Assembly: GCA_019242475.1 (NCBI GenBank)
Contig: JAFAVK010000010.1
Location: 41,848 to 105,847, forward strand
Length of the DNA: 64,000 nt
Direction of reading: 5' to 3'
Origin: Acidobacteriota bacterium
Lineage (GTDB): Bacteria; Acidobacteriota; Blastocatellia; Pyrinomonadales; Pyrinomonadaceae
Shown here: piece after piece, positions 17,642 to 25,609 of the stretch
Layout of the letters: every line of letters begins with the position of its first letter
Position numbering within the stretch: position 1 is the first letter of the stretch
Position numbers and translations under genes: made by a program
Notes under the pieces: generated by a model
The model's database searches: none
What the model was told of the DNA's origin: nothing
The model's input: only the letters and a program-made list of their open reading frames with translations

Positions 17642-18589
17642 TCACTTCCCGCCCGCCTTCTGCTTCTTCGTCTTCCCCACGTCGCGGTGGACGGCCGCGG
17701 CCTCGTAACCGCCGCGGCGGAGGTGGCGCGCGATGTAGTTGGCCGCCATCACCGAGCGGTGGCGGCCGCCCGTGCAGCCGATGCCGATGGTGACGTAGGA
17801 CTTGCCCTCGCGCCGGTAGAGCGGGAGCAGGTAGTCGATCAGCTCGGTGAAGCGCCGCAGCGTCTCGCCCACCTCGTCGCTCGCCAGAAGGTATTTGACG
17901 ATGCGCCGGTCGTGCCCCGACAGGTCGCGCAGCTCCGGGACGAAGTGCGGGTTCGGCAGGTGCCGCACGTCGAAGAGCAAATCAACGTCGCGCGGGCTGC
18001 CGTGCTTGTAGCCGAAGCTCAAGACCTGCACGCGCATCCGGGCGCCGCCGGCCTCGCCGCTGAAGCGCTCGACGAGCAGGCGGCGGAGCGTGTGGACGGT
18101 GTGCTCGGAGGTGTCGATGACTTGGTCGGCGAGCCGCCGCAGCTCGGACATCGCGCCGCGCTCGCGCCGGATGGATTCGAGCAGGCCGTCGCCCGACTCG
18201 GCCGGGTGCGGACGGCGCGTCTCGCTGAAGCGGCGCACGAGCGCCTCGTCCGAAGCCTCGAAGAAGAGGACGAAGACCCGCAGGCCCGACGCGCGCAGCT
18301 CCTTCAGACGCGCGGGGAACTCGTTTAAAAACCTCCCCTCGCGGATGTCCACGACGAGCGCGGCGCGCTCGATGTGCGGGCGGTCGTGGTCTTCGGGCTG
18401 CACGAGCCGGCCGAAGGTCGGCATGAGCATCAGGGGCAGGTTGTCCACGCAGAAGTAGCCGAGGTCTTCGAACGCGTTCGTCGCCGAAGACATCCCCGAG
18501 CCGCTGAGGCCCGTGATGATGACCACGTCGGGCGCGCCCGCCGCCCTCGTCTCGCCGCCGCCCTCGCCCTGCCGCCGCTTCTCAGTCAT
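17642..18589 (-). CDS. rapZ: RapZ/YvcJ-family protein with altered P-loop
   Basis: 315 residues. The N-terminal P-loop domain reads ITGLSGSGMSSATNAF, with Met at position 33 where the Walker A Lys is expected; the codon is ATG. The rest is well conserved: EDLGYFCVDNLP (near 41), the Walker B-like region, and the C-terminal domain with FGYKHGSPRDVDLLFDVR (near 200) and GCTGGRHRSVMAANYIA (near 270). RapZ binds GlmZ/GlmY RNAs in enterobacteria, and YvcJ is a nucleotide-binding protein in Firmicutes; the role here is unknown. Its ATG overlaps the end of hprK by 8 bases. Confidence 0.9.
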   Translation of the reverse strand: MTEKRRQGEGGGETRAAGAPDVVIITGLSGSGMSSATNAFEDLGYFCVDNLPLMLMPTFGRLVQPEDHDRPHIERAALVVDIREGRFLNEFPARLKELRASGLRVFVLFFEASDEALVRRFSETRRPHPAESGDGLLESIRRERGAMSELRRLADQVIDTSEHTVHTLRRLLVERFSGEAGGARMRVQVLSFGYKHGSPRDVDLLFDVRHLPNPHFVPELRDLSGHDRRIVKYLLASDEVGETLRRFTELIDYLLPLYRREGKSYVTIGIGCTGGRHRSVMAANYIARHLRRGGYEAAAVHRDVGKTKKQKAGGK

Positions 18590-19565
18590 CCCCGGCCCCT
18601 TCACCCCCGCGCCGCATCGCGGCGTCGTGCCGCGCCACGAAACTCTCGGCCGCATTGTAACCGCGCAGGCGCATGAGGTGTACGCGCACCGCCGTCTCGA
18701 CGAGCGTCGATAGGTTGCGGCCGGGGCTGACGGGCAGGACGAAGTAGGGGACGGCGACGCCGAGGATGTCCACCGTCCGCTCTTCGAGGCCGAGCCGGTC
18801 AACGTCGCCCGCCTCGCCCCAGCGCACCAGCTTGATGTCGAGCCCGAGCTGCTTCGGGCCGCTGACGGCCGAGACGCCGAACAGCTCGCGGATGTTGAGG
18901 ATGCCGAGGCCGCGAATCTCCATGTGCTCGCGCAGGAGGTCGGGCGCGCCGCCCATCAGCAGCCCGGGGCGCCGCCGCCTGATCTCGACGAGGTCGTCGG
19001 CGACCAGCTGGTGGCCGCGCATGATGAGGTCGAGCGCGCACTCCGACTTGCCCACGCCGGACTTGCCCTCGATGAGCACGCCGAGGCCGTAGAGGTCGAG
19101 GAGCACGCCGTGGCGCGTCTCGCGCGGCGCGAGCGCCTCTTCGAGGTACTCGGTGACGGCGGTGATGGCGGTGGAGCTGACGAGCGTGGTCTGGATGAGC
19201 GGGAGCACGGCCGCCTCGGCGGCTTCGACGAGTTCGGCCGGCGGCACGAGGCCCTTCGTGACGAGGACGCAGGAGATCTTCTCAAGCTCAAGCCGCGCGA
19301 CGGCCGCGCGCCGCTCTTCGGACGAGAGCTGCCCGAGGAACTGCAACTCGCTCGCCCCGACGATCTGCACGCGCCCCTCGTGGACGTAGTGCGGGAAGCC
19401 CGCGAGCGCGAGCCCGAGCTTCTGGATGCGCGGCGTGTCGAGCCGGCGCGCGGCGGCGCCGCCCGCCCCGGCGAGGAAACGGAGCGGCAGCCCCTCGGGC
19501 GCGCGCGCGACGAACTCGGCGACCGTGATCGCGGGGCTCTCGTCGCTGTGGGGTGTCGTCTTCAT
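18582..19565 (-). CDS. hprK: HPr kinase/phosphorylase
   Basis: 327 residues. HprK phosphorylates and dephosphorylates HPr on serine. Walker A is GKSGVGKSE (near 155), and the family signature MEIRGLGILNIRELFG is near 205. The N-terminal domain is of normal length. The acceptor HPr with a KSI site is encoded in the same run. The ATG at 19565 is used (a TTG precedes it); no clear Shine-Dalgarno is seen and the leader is the heptad hairpin H3. In several non-Firmicute phyla HprK occurs with a permease-less PTS, as here. Confidence 0.93.
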   Translation of the reverse strand: MKTTPHSDESPAITVAEFVARAPEGLPLRFLAGAGGAAARRLDTPRIQKLGLALAGFPHYVHEGRVQIVGASELQFLGQLSSEERRAAVARLELEKISCVLVTKGLVPPAELVEAAEAAVLPLIQTTLVSSTAITAVTEYLEEALAPRETRHGVLLDLYGLGVLIEGKSGVGKSECALDLIMRGHQLVADDLVEIRRRRPGLLMGGAPDLLREHMEIRGLGILNIRELFGVSAVSGPKQLGLDIKLVRWGEAGDVDRLGLEERTVDILGVAVPYFVLPVSPGRNLSTLVETAVRVHLMRLRGYNAAESFVARHDAAMRRGGEGAGDD

Positions 19566-19584
19566 CAACTGAACGCTGAACGCC

Positions 19585-19640
19585 GAACGCCGAACGCTGA
19601 ACTGAAATCCCTTTGCCTTTCAGTTCAGCGTTCAGCGTTC
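19585..19640. repeat. Heptad-array hairpin H3 (GAACGCT word)
   Basis: Arms 19585-19607 and 19618-19640 pair at 22 of 23 positions around a 10-base loop. Units are GAACGCT and GAACGCC at 7-base spacing, and the left array extends back to about 19571. It lies between hpf and hprK, both on the minus strand. The same word forms the outer stem at 53172-53240. Confidence 0.85.
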
Positions 19641-19657
19641 ATACTTCCCGGCGGCGT

Positions 19658-20212
19658 TCAGGGCTGGATGAGCCCGTAGTTGCCGTCCTTGCGCTTGTAG
19701 AGCACGCTCAGGCGGTCTGTGTCGGAGTCGCGGAAGACGACGAACTGGTCGCCGTCCTCGGCGAGCGACATGACGGCCTCCTCGGCGGTCATCGGCTTCA
19801 CCCTGTAACGGCGCGCCGCGATGATGCGCCCCGCCCGCCGCTCCGGCTCCGTGTTCTCCGGCGCGGCCGTACCCGTGGCGGCTTCCGGCGCGACGGCCGA
19901 GAGCGGGACGGCGTCCTGCTTGCGCTCGATGATCTTCTTCTTGAGCTTGAGGGCCTGCTTCTCGATCTTGTCGATGCAGCGCGTGAGCGCCTGGTACATG
20001 TCGGCGTTCGTGTCCTTCGCCGTCAAAGTGTGCTCGCGCCAGTGGAAGAGGATTTCGGCGATGTGCCGGTTCTTGACCACGTCGATGATGACGTGGGCGC
20101 GGGCCGTGCTCGCCTTCCCGAAGAGGTTCCCGACCTTGCCGAAGTGCTCCTCGACGTGCGCGCGCAGCGCGGGCGTAACGTCGATGTGTCGCCCCGTGTA
20201 CTCGAAATCCAT
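19658..20212 (-). CDS. hpf: Ribosome hibernation promoting factor, long form
   Basis: 184 residues, the long HPF class that dimerises 70S ribosomes directly. The N-terminal domain (1-100) begins MDFEYTGRHIDVTPALR and ends in a Lys-rich helix. A linker with Ala/Glu (110-130) leads to the C-terminal dimerisation domain (about 132-184: RYRVKPMTAEEAVMSLAE and YKRKDGNYGLIQP). It follows rpoN, as in many bacteria. Heptad repeats flank it on both sides. Confidence 0.93.
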   Translation of the reverse strand: MDFEYTGRHIDVTPALRAHVEEHFGKVGNLFGKASTARAHVIIDVVKNRHIAEILFHWREHTLTAKDTNADMYQALTRCIDKIEKQALKLKKKIIERKQDAVPLSAVAPEAATGTAAPENTEPERRAGRIIAARRYRVKPMTAEEAVMSLAEDGDQFVVFRDSDTDRLSVLYKRKDGNYGLIQP

Positions 20213-20310
20213 ACGTGACCTTTCCGCCCGCGCGCGGGGCGGACGGGGGCTTGCTTCTTCTCCCCCCGGCCGCGCGGGCCTTTGCCTTGTTGTGTACTGC
20301 TAAAGCCTTT

Positions 20311-20376
20311 GGGAAAGTGGAAGGGGTAAGGGGAAAAGGTTTTCAAACCCTTGCCCCTTCACCTTTCATCTTTTCA
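20311..20376. repeat. Imperfect heptad-array hairpin H4 (GGAAAGT-like word)
   Basis: Left arm 20311-20341 (GGGAAAG, TGGAAGG, GGTAAGG, GGAAAAG) and right arm about 20345-20376 (CCCTTGC, CCCTTCA, CCTTTCA, TCTTTTC) are both arrays with period 7 and can pair with a few mismatches and a one-base gap. The rpoN stop codon (20374-20376) lies in the end of the right arm. Confidence 0.6.
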
Positions 20377-21990
20377 CACGACCGCCTTGCGCTCGCGCGA
20401 GCCGGGGATCGACATCTGGTCGCGGTACTTCGCCACCGTGCGGCGCGACAGCTTGATGCCCTCCCTGGCGAGAATCTTGACGACCTGGTCGTCGGTGATG
20501 GGGTTGTGCGAGTCCTCCTCCTCGATGAGCTTCTTTATCCGGAGCTTGATGATGCGGGTCGAGACCTCCTCGCCCTCCTCGTTCAGCATGCCCTCGGTGA
20601 AGAAGCGGCGCAGCTCGATGACGCCCTGCGGCGTGTGCGCGTACTTGCGGTTGACGACGCGCGAGATGGTCGAGAGGTGCATCCCCGTGTCCTCGGCCAC
20701 GTCCTTGAGCATCATCGGCCGGATGAACTGGACGCCCTTGTCGAGAAACTCGTGCTGGCGGCGGACGATGCACTCGACGACGCGGTAGATGGTCTGCCGC
20801 CGGTGCTCGATGTTGCGCAGCAAGTCCACCGCCGAGCGCATCTTCTCCTTGATGAAGTCCTTCGTCTCCTTCGTCGTCCCCTCGCGGCTGAGCATGTGCT
20901 GCATGTCGCGGCTGATGCGCAGGCGCGGGCCGCCGTCGTCGGCGAAGTAGATTTCGTAAACGTCGTCCACCTTCTCGATGAAGACCTCGGGCGCGATGAG
21001 GATCGGCTCTTCGGAGGAGTAGCGGCGGCCCGGGTACGGGTCGAGCTTGCGGATGTGCTGAAGCTCCTCGACCAGCTCGATGACCTCGACGCCCATCTGC
21101 TTGGCGAGGTTCGGCAGCTTGTGCTGCTGCAAATCCACGAGCGAAATCTCGGGACAGATAAGCCGCTCCGCCAGACAACGCTCCGCACCGCGCGGGCACG
21201 CGTCCGGCCCCAACGCCTTCAACTGAACGCGCAGACACTCGCGCGCGTCGCGCGCGCCGCAGCCGATGGGGTCGAGTTGGAGGACGAGCTGGCGCGCCTC
21301 CTCGACGCGCTCGGGTGAACAGCCCGAGAGTTCCGCGATCTCCTCGTTGGTCGCGTTGAGGCGGCCGTCGCCGTCGAGGTTGCCGATGACGCACTCGCAG
21401 ACCGCGACGAGGTCTGCGGACACCTGCGTCATGTGGAGCTGCCATTCGAGGTGCTCGGCCAGCGAGGGCGCGCGCGTCAGGAACTGCTCGAAGGTCGGCG
21501 CGTCCTCCTTGTACTCGTACTCCTGCGTCTTGTAGCCGGGGTCGAGGTAGTCCTGAAACTCGCGCCCGAAGTCGATCTCCTCGAAGGCGTCGCCAGCCGC
21601 CTCGGCGGGGTCATGCACGTCGCCGAACTCGTCGGTGCGCTCGGCCGGCTCGGCGGCCTCGAACGTCTCGGGCGCGTCGAAGCCTTCGGTGACGGCGGGG
21701 GCGTCGCCGGCGCCGTTGCCGGCCGCGCCGCCGTTGAGCGAGTCGGGCGCGACGGCCTCGACCGGCGGCGCGTCGTCGTGCGAGCCGGCGAGCTGGTCGA
21801 GAATCTCCTTCTCCAGCTCGCGCTTCTCGTCCTGCGACTGCACCTCTTCGAGCACGGGGTTTTCCAGGAGCTGCTGCTGAATAAGGTCGCCCAGCTCCAG
21901 GGAAGTCATTTGCAGCATCTCGATGCGCTGGCGCAACTGCGGCGTCAGGACGAGTCGCTGCGAAAGGTTGGTGGTGAGCTTGACCGACAT
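20374..21990 (-). CDS. rpoN: RNA polymerase sigma-54 factor
   Basis: 538 residues. Region I (LTPQLRQRIEMLQMTSLEL, near 15) binds enhancer-binding proteins. An acidic region II (60-150) is followed by the core-binding and -12 binding regions and the RpoN box, here SRRTVAKYRDQM (near 520), which reads the -24 element. It will serve the FHA-sigma54 activator at 42625 and the -24/-12 promoter at 44799. Gene order lptB-rpoN-hpf matches the common proteobacterial arrangement. Confidence 0.95.
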   Translation of the reverse strand: MSVKLTTNLSQRLVLTPQLRQRIEMLQMTSLELGDLIQQQLLENPVLEEVQSQDEKRELEKEILDQLAGSHDDAPPVEAVAPDSLNGGAAGNGAGDAPAVTEGFDAPETFEAAEPAERTDEFGDVHDPAEAAGDAFEEIDFGREFQDYLDPGYKTQEYEYKEDAPTFEQFLTRAPSLAEHLEWQLHMTQVSADLVAVCECVIGNLDGDGRLNATNEEIAELSGCSPERVEEARQLVLQLDPIGCGARDARECLRVQLKALGPDACPRGAERCLAERLICPEISLVDLQQHKLPNLAKQMGVEVIELVEELQHIRKLDPYPGRRYSSEEPILIAPEVFIEKVDDVYEIYFADDGGPRLRISRDMQHMLSREGTTKETKDFIKEKMRSAVDLLRNIEHRRQTIYRVVECIVRRQHEFLDKGVQFIRPMMLKDVAEDTGMHLSTISRVVNRKYAHTPQGVIELRRFFTEGMLNEEGEEVSTRIIKLRIKKLIEEEDSHNPITDDQVVKILAREGIKLSRRTVAKYRDQMSIPGSRERKAVV

Positions 21991-22063
21991 AAGTCTGCTG
22001 AATAAATGCTTCTTAAATTATCGGGTATTTGATTTCAAGAAACCGTCACGCGGTTCGGGAGAG

Positions 22064-22072
22064 AGTATAGCA
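22064..22072 (-). promoter_or_regulatory. Candidate rpoN promoter (extended -10)
   Basis: Minus-strand TGC-TATACT (TATACT at 22069-22064) lies 74 bases before the rpoN ATG, just downstream of repeat H5. No clear -35 is visible. It matches the -10 forms before rnpB and rnj. Confidence 0.4.
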
Positions 22073-22082
22073 GAAATCAGTA

Positions 22083-22195
22083 GGCAGATGGCAGATGGCA
22101 GTAGGCAGTTAAAAACTTTGCCGCCCGAACCCATCTTTTTAAACTTTCAACGTTCGAGACGCGGGGCGGCTGCCTACTGCCATCTGCCTACTGCC
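22083..22195. repeat. Heptad-array hairpin H5 (GGCAGAT/GGCAGTA word)
   Basis: Arms 22083-22108 and 22170-22195 pair at 24 of 26 positions with a 61-base loop. Units GGCAGAT, GGCAGAT, GGCAGTA, GGCAG are spaced by 7. It fills most of the lptB-rpoN gap. A related word is used at 39086-39165. Confidence 0.8.
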
Positions 22196-22204
22196 TGCTC
22201 CCCT

Positions 22205-23008
22205 TCACATCCGGAACTTCTCGCCGAGGTAGAGGCGGCGCACGTCGGGGTCTTCCGTGAGCTCGAGCGGCGCGCCGGAGCGGAAGATGCGGCCGTCGGC
22301 CATGATGTAGGCGCGGTCGGTGACGCCCAGGGTCTCGCGGACGTTGTGGTCGGTGATGAGGATGCCGATGCCGCGCCGCCGCAGGTACAGAATCATCTGC
22401 TGGATGTCGTCCACGGCCTTCGGGTCGATGCCGGCGAAGGGCTCGTCGAGGAGGATGAAGTGCGGCTCGGTGGCGAGCGCGCGCGCGATCTCCGTCCGGC
22501 GCCGCTCGCCGCCCGAGAGCGCGTCGGCGCGCGTGTGGCGGACGTGCTGGATGCCGAACTCCGTGAGCAGCTCTTCGAGCCGTTTCAATCTCTCCGCGCG
22601 CCGGAGGCCGAGCGTCTCAAGCACGGCGAGGATGTTCTCGGCGGCCGTCATGCGGCGGAAGACCGAGGGCTCCTGCGGAAGATACCCCACGCCCAGGCGC
22701 GCGCGGAGGTACATCGGCAGCTTCGTGATGTCGCGCCCGGCGAGCGTGATGCGCCCGGCGTTGGCGCGCTCAAGGCCGATGATCATGTAGAAGGTCGTCG
22801 TCTTCCCCGCCCCGTTCGCGCCCAACAATCCGACGACCTCGCCCGGCTCGACGTGCACGCTCACCCCGTCCACCACCCGCCGCCGCCCGTAAGCCTTCAC
22901 GAGGTCGGACGCCGCCAGCGCCGACGCCGACGCCACCCGTCGGTCGCGCGCCTCGCGCCCGCCCGACTCAGCCTCGCCCCGCGCCTCGATAATCTCTTCA
23001 GTCGCCAT
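22205..23008 (-). CDS. lptB: LPS export ABC transporter ATPase LptB
   Basis: 267 residues. LptB powers transport of lipopolysaccharide from the inner membrane to the outer membrane. Walker A is [11 protein letters not shown] (near 60), the signature LSGGERRR (near 160) and Walker [13 protein letters not shown] (near 183). About 25 extra N-terminal residues precede the ABC domain. The ATG at 23008 follows the heptad hairpin H6 and has no obvious Shine-Dalgarno. It lies directly downstream of the LptC/LptA-like gene, which supports an LPS or LPS-like outer membrane. Confidence 0.93.
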   Translation of the reverse strand: MATEEIIEARGEAESGGREARDRRVASASALAASDLVKAYGRRRVVDGVSVHVEPGEVVGLLGANGAGKTTTFYMIIGLERANAGRITLAGRDITKLPMYLRARLGVGYLPQEPSVFRRMTAAENILAVLETLGLRRAERLKRLEELLTEFGIQHVRHTRADALSGGERRRTEIARALATEPHFILLDEPFAGIDPKAVDDIQQMILYLRRRGIGILITDHNVRETLGVTDRAYIMADGRIFRSGAPLELTEDPDVRRLYLGEKFRM

Positions 23009-23015
23009 TTCGTCA

Positions 23016-23093
23016 AATGATGAATGATGAGTGATGAATAATGAATATGACCACGCGACTGTATTCATCATTCATCATTCATCACTCATCATT
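23016..23093. repeat. Heptad-array hairpin H6 (TGATGAA word)
   Basis: Arms 23016-23047 and 23062-23093 pair at 29 of 32 positions around a 14-base loop. Same 7-mer as H1 and H9, with a few G/A variants. The stop codon of the LptC/LptA-like gene (23089-23091) is within the right arm. Confidence 0.85.
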
Positions 23094-25527
23094 GCTTTTT
23101 AATCTTGTGTGTTGTTCTAACGCGCCCGGTGGACTGCGGCGAGGGGCCGGCGTCGCTGACGACGCGGCTCTCGCGGAGGTAGACGGTCAGGCGGTTGCTC
23201 TCGGACGTGCCCTTCTCGGCGTCCTCGACGCGCGCGGGCGCGCCCGTGAGGACGACCACCTCGTCGGCGGCCGTGTACTCGCCGCGGTCGCCCGTGCCGC
23301 GCCGGCCGGGCTGCGTCACGACGACGCTGCGCTGCGAGATGGTGCGCTCGACCTCGTAGGTGTCTTTCAGCAGGTACACGTCCGAGACCTCGCTCGTGAT
23401 GCGGTCGGTGCCCTGCCGTATGTCCACGTCGCCCGCGTAGTGCAGGAGGCGCTCGGGGTCGCTGTAGGTCATCGAGCGCGCCGTGGCGAAGACGGGCACG
23501 ACGCTCCGCGAGCCGTCGGCCTCCTTCCTCCGCGCCTGGTAGAGCGCGCTCTGGACGTTGCCCTCGCCCTCCATCCGCTTCTGCTGGTTGCGGAGGACGA
23601 GCCGGTCGGCCTTCACGAAGTTGTCGTCCTGCCACGCGCGCGCGTTGCCGGTGTAGACGCCGACGCCCGCCTCGTGCTGGAACTCGGCCGCGTTCGAGGC
23701 GATGAAGACAGGGCTCTTCGTGTTCTTGAACGGCGCGGCGCCGCCCGTCTGCTCCTGGCTGTAGTAGGTCGTCAAGACCTTCCCGCGCGCGTTCGAGACC
23801 TTGTTGACGGTGTCCGAGTCGATCTCGGTCGCCTTCAGGCGCGCGCGCGAGTCCCACACGACGGGCTCGCCGCCGCGGAGCTTCACGACGCCGTCGCCGG
23901 CCGTGTAAGTGATGTTGGCCGACTGCCCGTTGCGGTCGAGTTCGTTGAACTTCGCGTCGCCCGCGGCCTCGACCGTCTCCAACGCGGAGGTGGCGCGCGA
24001 GAAGAGGGCCGTCATCTTCTGCGAGGTGAGCGTGCGCTGCCGCTCCGTGAACTTGGCGTCGCCCGCGGCGGCGAAGCTCTCCACGTCCTGCGTCTCGCGC
24101 ACGAAGGTCGCGGCCATCTCGTGCGCGGTGAGCGTGCGCACGCCGCGCTGCTCCGTCTCCTGGTACGGCTCGACGACGGCCTTCGCGTCACCCTCCGCGT
24201 CGAAGTTGCGCGCGAGATTCCCCGACTCGTAGAAGTAGCACTTGAAGGCCGACGCGTAGAGCCGTTTGCGGTCGGCCAAAGGGGTGGGCTGCGTGGGCTC
24301 GACGAGGAGGTCTGCGTTGCCGTTGGCCTCGGCGCGTTCGAGGTCGCGCCCCGTCTCGCGCCAGTAGAGGCGCACGGCGTCGGCGGTCAGGCGCTTGTTC
24401 GCCGCCTTCGGGTCGCCGGCCTTCGACTTCGGCGCGGCCAGCGTCAGCACGGGCCGCCCGCCCGCGCGCATCTCCTTGACGAGGCTGCGGTCGGCCTGCA
24501 CGGCGAAGTCCACGTCCACCGAGTCGGAGGCCGTCAGGTCGGCGTCCGAGTCGGCGTCGATGGTCTTGGCGCGGACGTTCCTGAGCGCGTGGGCCGAGAC
24601 GAGCTTCTGCTCGTCGTTGAAGTAGAAGTCGAGCTGTTCGGCGAAGACCTCGGCCGCGTGCCCCTCGTTCATCGAGCGCAGGTAGGCGTTCGTCTTCGCC
24701 GAAATGAACTTAACGCGCTTCTGCTCGCTGAGGTGGCCGGTCAGCGTGTCGCCGCTCATCACGTCGCGCCCCTGCTCGGCCGTGGCGCCGCCCTTGAAGT
24801 CGATCTGCATCGCCCCCTGGTCGAAGAGGGCCTGCGCCGACTTGATGGTCAGGGGCTGCTTCAGGTTCATCTTCGGGATGACGGCGGGCTGTACGGCGTT
24901 CGGCTGGGCGGCGCCGGCCTCGGGGTTGACCGTGATCTCGACGGCGCCTTTCAATTCAAGCTTCTTCGCCTTCGCGTCGAGGTGCGCCGAGTCGGAGCGG
25001 CCCGCGATGTTCTCGCGCTCGAAGCTGACGGGCGTGGTGAGGTTCGCCGCCTCGGTCTTGACCTCGTACTCGACCGACTCGGACTTGACCTTCAAACTGT
25101 CGCGCGTCTCGATCTGCACGTCGCCGGTGAAGAGGAACTGCGTGTTGTCCTCGTTCGTCAAAGTCTGCCGCGCGCTGATCTTGTCGGGGCGGTCGCCCTG
25201 GTCTGGGTAGACTTCGAGGTAGACGTTCTCAAGCTGGTGATGGCCGTCGGAGTACTTCACGTCCTTGTCGGCCTTGAGGTAGACCCACAGCCGCTCGCCC
25301 TTCATCTCGCGGTGTTCGAGGTTGTCGATGACGCCGACGACTTCGTTCGAGAGCTGCGCCTGGCCGGGCCGGAGCCGGAACGTCGTGTTGTCCTTCAGGT
25401 GCCAGTAGGAGATGGCGACGGCCGCGATGCCCGCCACGAGCAGGAGCAGCGCCAGCGCGCGCCCCAGCTTCGGCGCCGCGATCCGCAGCCCCAGCCCCGA
25501 TACTTTTCTGCGCCTGATCTCTTGCAT
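23089..25527 (-). CDS. LptC/LptA-like (OstA domain) LPS export protein, large form
   Basis: 812 residues. A single membrane helix (about 20-40) and an LptC-like domain (about 45-230: WVYLKADKDVKYSDGHH and the Q-FLFTGDVQIETRD region) are followed by several OstA/LptA-type beta-jellyroll repeats to the C-terminus, e.g. around ALYQARRKEADGSRS and LLHYAGDVDIRQGTDRI. It seems to combine the membrane-anchored LptC role with a long periplasmic LptA-type bridge. lptB follows. Such fused, extended LptC-OstA proteins are plausible in Acidobacteriota, but the domain limits need a structure prediction. Confidence 0.8.
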   Translation of the reverse strand: MQEIRRRKVSGLGLRIAAPKLGRALALLLLVAGIAAVAISYWHLKDNTTFRLRPGQAQLSNEVVGVIDNLEHREMKGERLWVYLKADKDVKYSDGHHQLENVYLEVYPDQGDRPDKISARQTLTNEDNTQFLFTGDVQIETRDSLKVKSESVEYEVKTEAANLTTPVSFERENIAGRSDSAHLDAKAKKLELKGAVEITVNPEAGAAQPNAVQPAVIPKMNLKQPLTIKSAQALFDQGAMQIDFKGGATAEQGRDVMSGDTLTGHLSEQKRVKFISAKTNAYLRSMNEGHAAEVFAEQLDFYFNDEQKLVSAHALRNVRAKTIDADSDADLTASDSVDVDFAVQADRSLVKEMRAGGRPVLTLAAPKSKAGDPKAANKRLTADAVRLYWRETGRDLERAEANGNADLLVEPTQPTPLADRKRLYASAFKCYFYESGNLARNFDAEGDAKAVVEPYQETEQRGVRTLTAHEMAATFVRETQDVESFAAAGDAKFTERQRTLTSQKMTALFSRATSALETVEAAGDAKFNELDRNGQSANITYTAGDGVVKLRGGEPVVWDSRARLKATEIDSDTVNKVSNARGKVLTTYYSQEQTGGAAPFKNTKSPVFIASNAAEFQHEAGVGVYTGNARAWQDDNFVKADRLVLRNQQKRMEGEGNVQSALYQARRKEADGSRSVVPVFATARSMTYSDPERLLHYAGDVDIRQGTDRITSEVSDVYLLKDTYEVERTISQRSVVVTQPGRRGTGDRGEYTAADEVVVLTGAPARVEDAEKGTSESNRLTVYLRESRVVSDAGPSPQSTGRVRTTHKIKKQ

Positions 25528-25538
25528 GAGAAAACCGT

Positions 25539-25609
25539 GAACCGTGAACCGTGAACCGTGACGAGTGAAAAGCTGTTTTTATCTTGTCACGGTTTACGGT
25601 TCACGGTTT
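25539..25609. repeat. Heptad-array hairpin H7 (GAACCGT word)
   Basis: Arms 25539-25562 and 25586-25609 pair at 22 of 24 positions with a 23-base loop. Units of GAACCGT repeat at 7 bases, and the left array runs from about 25532. The right arm overlaps the end of recJ and encodes its last residues (NREP) and stop. Confidence 0.85.

Noticed and set aside
23041..25554. Long open frame antisense to the LptC/LptA-like gene
   Set aside because: It mirrors a well-supported gene on the other strand in GC-rich DNA, has an Arg/Val/Leu/Asp/Gly-biased composition and no recognisable motif.
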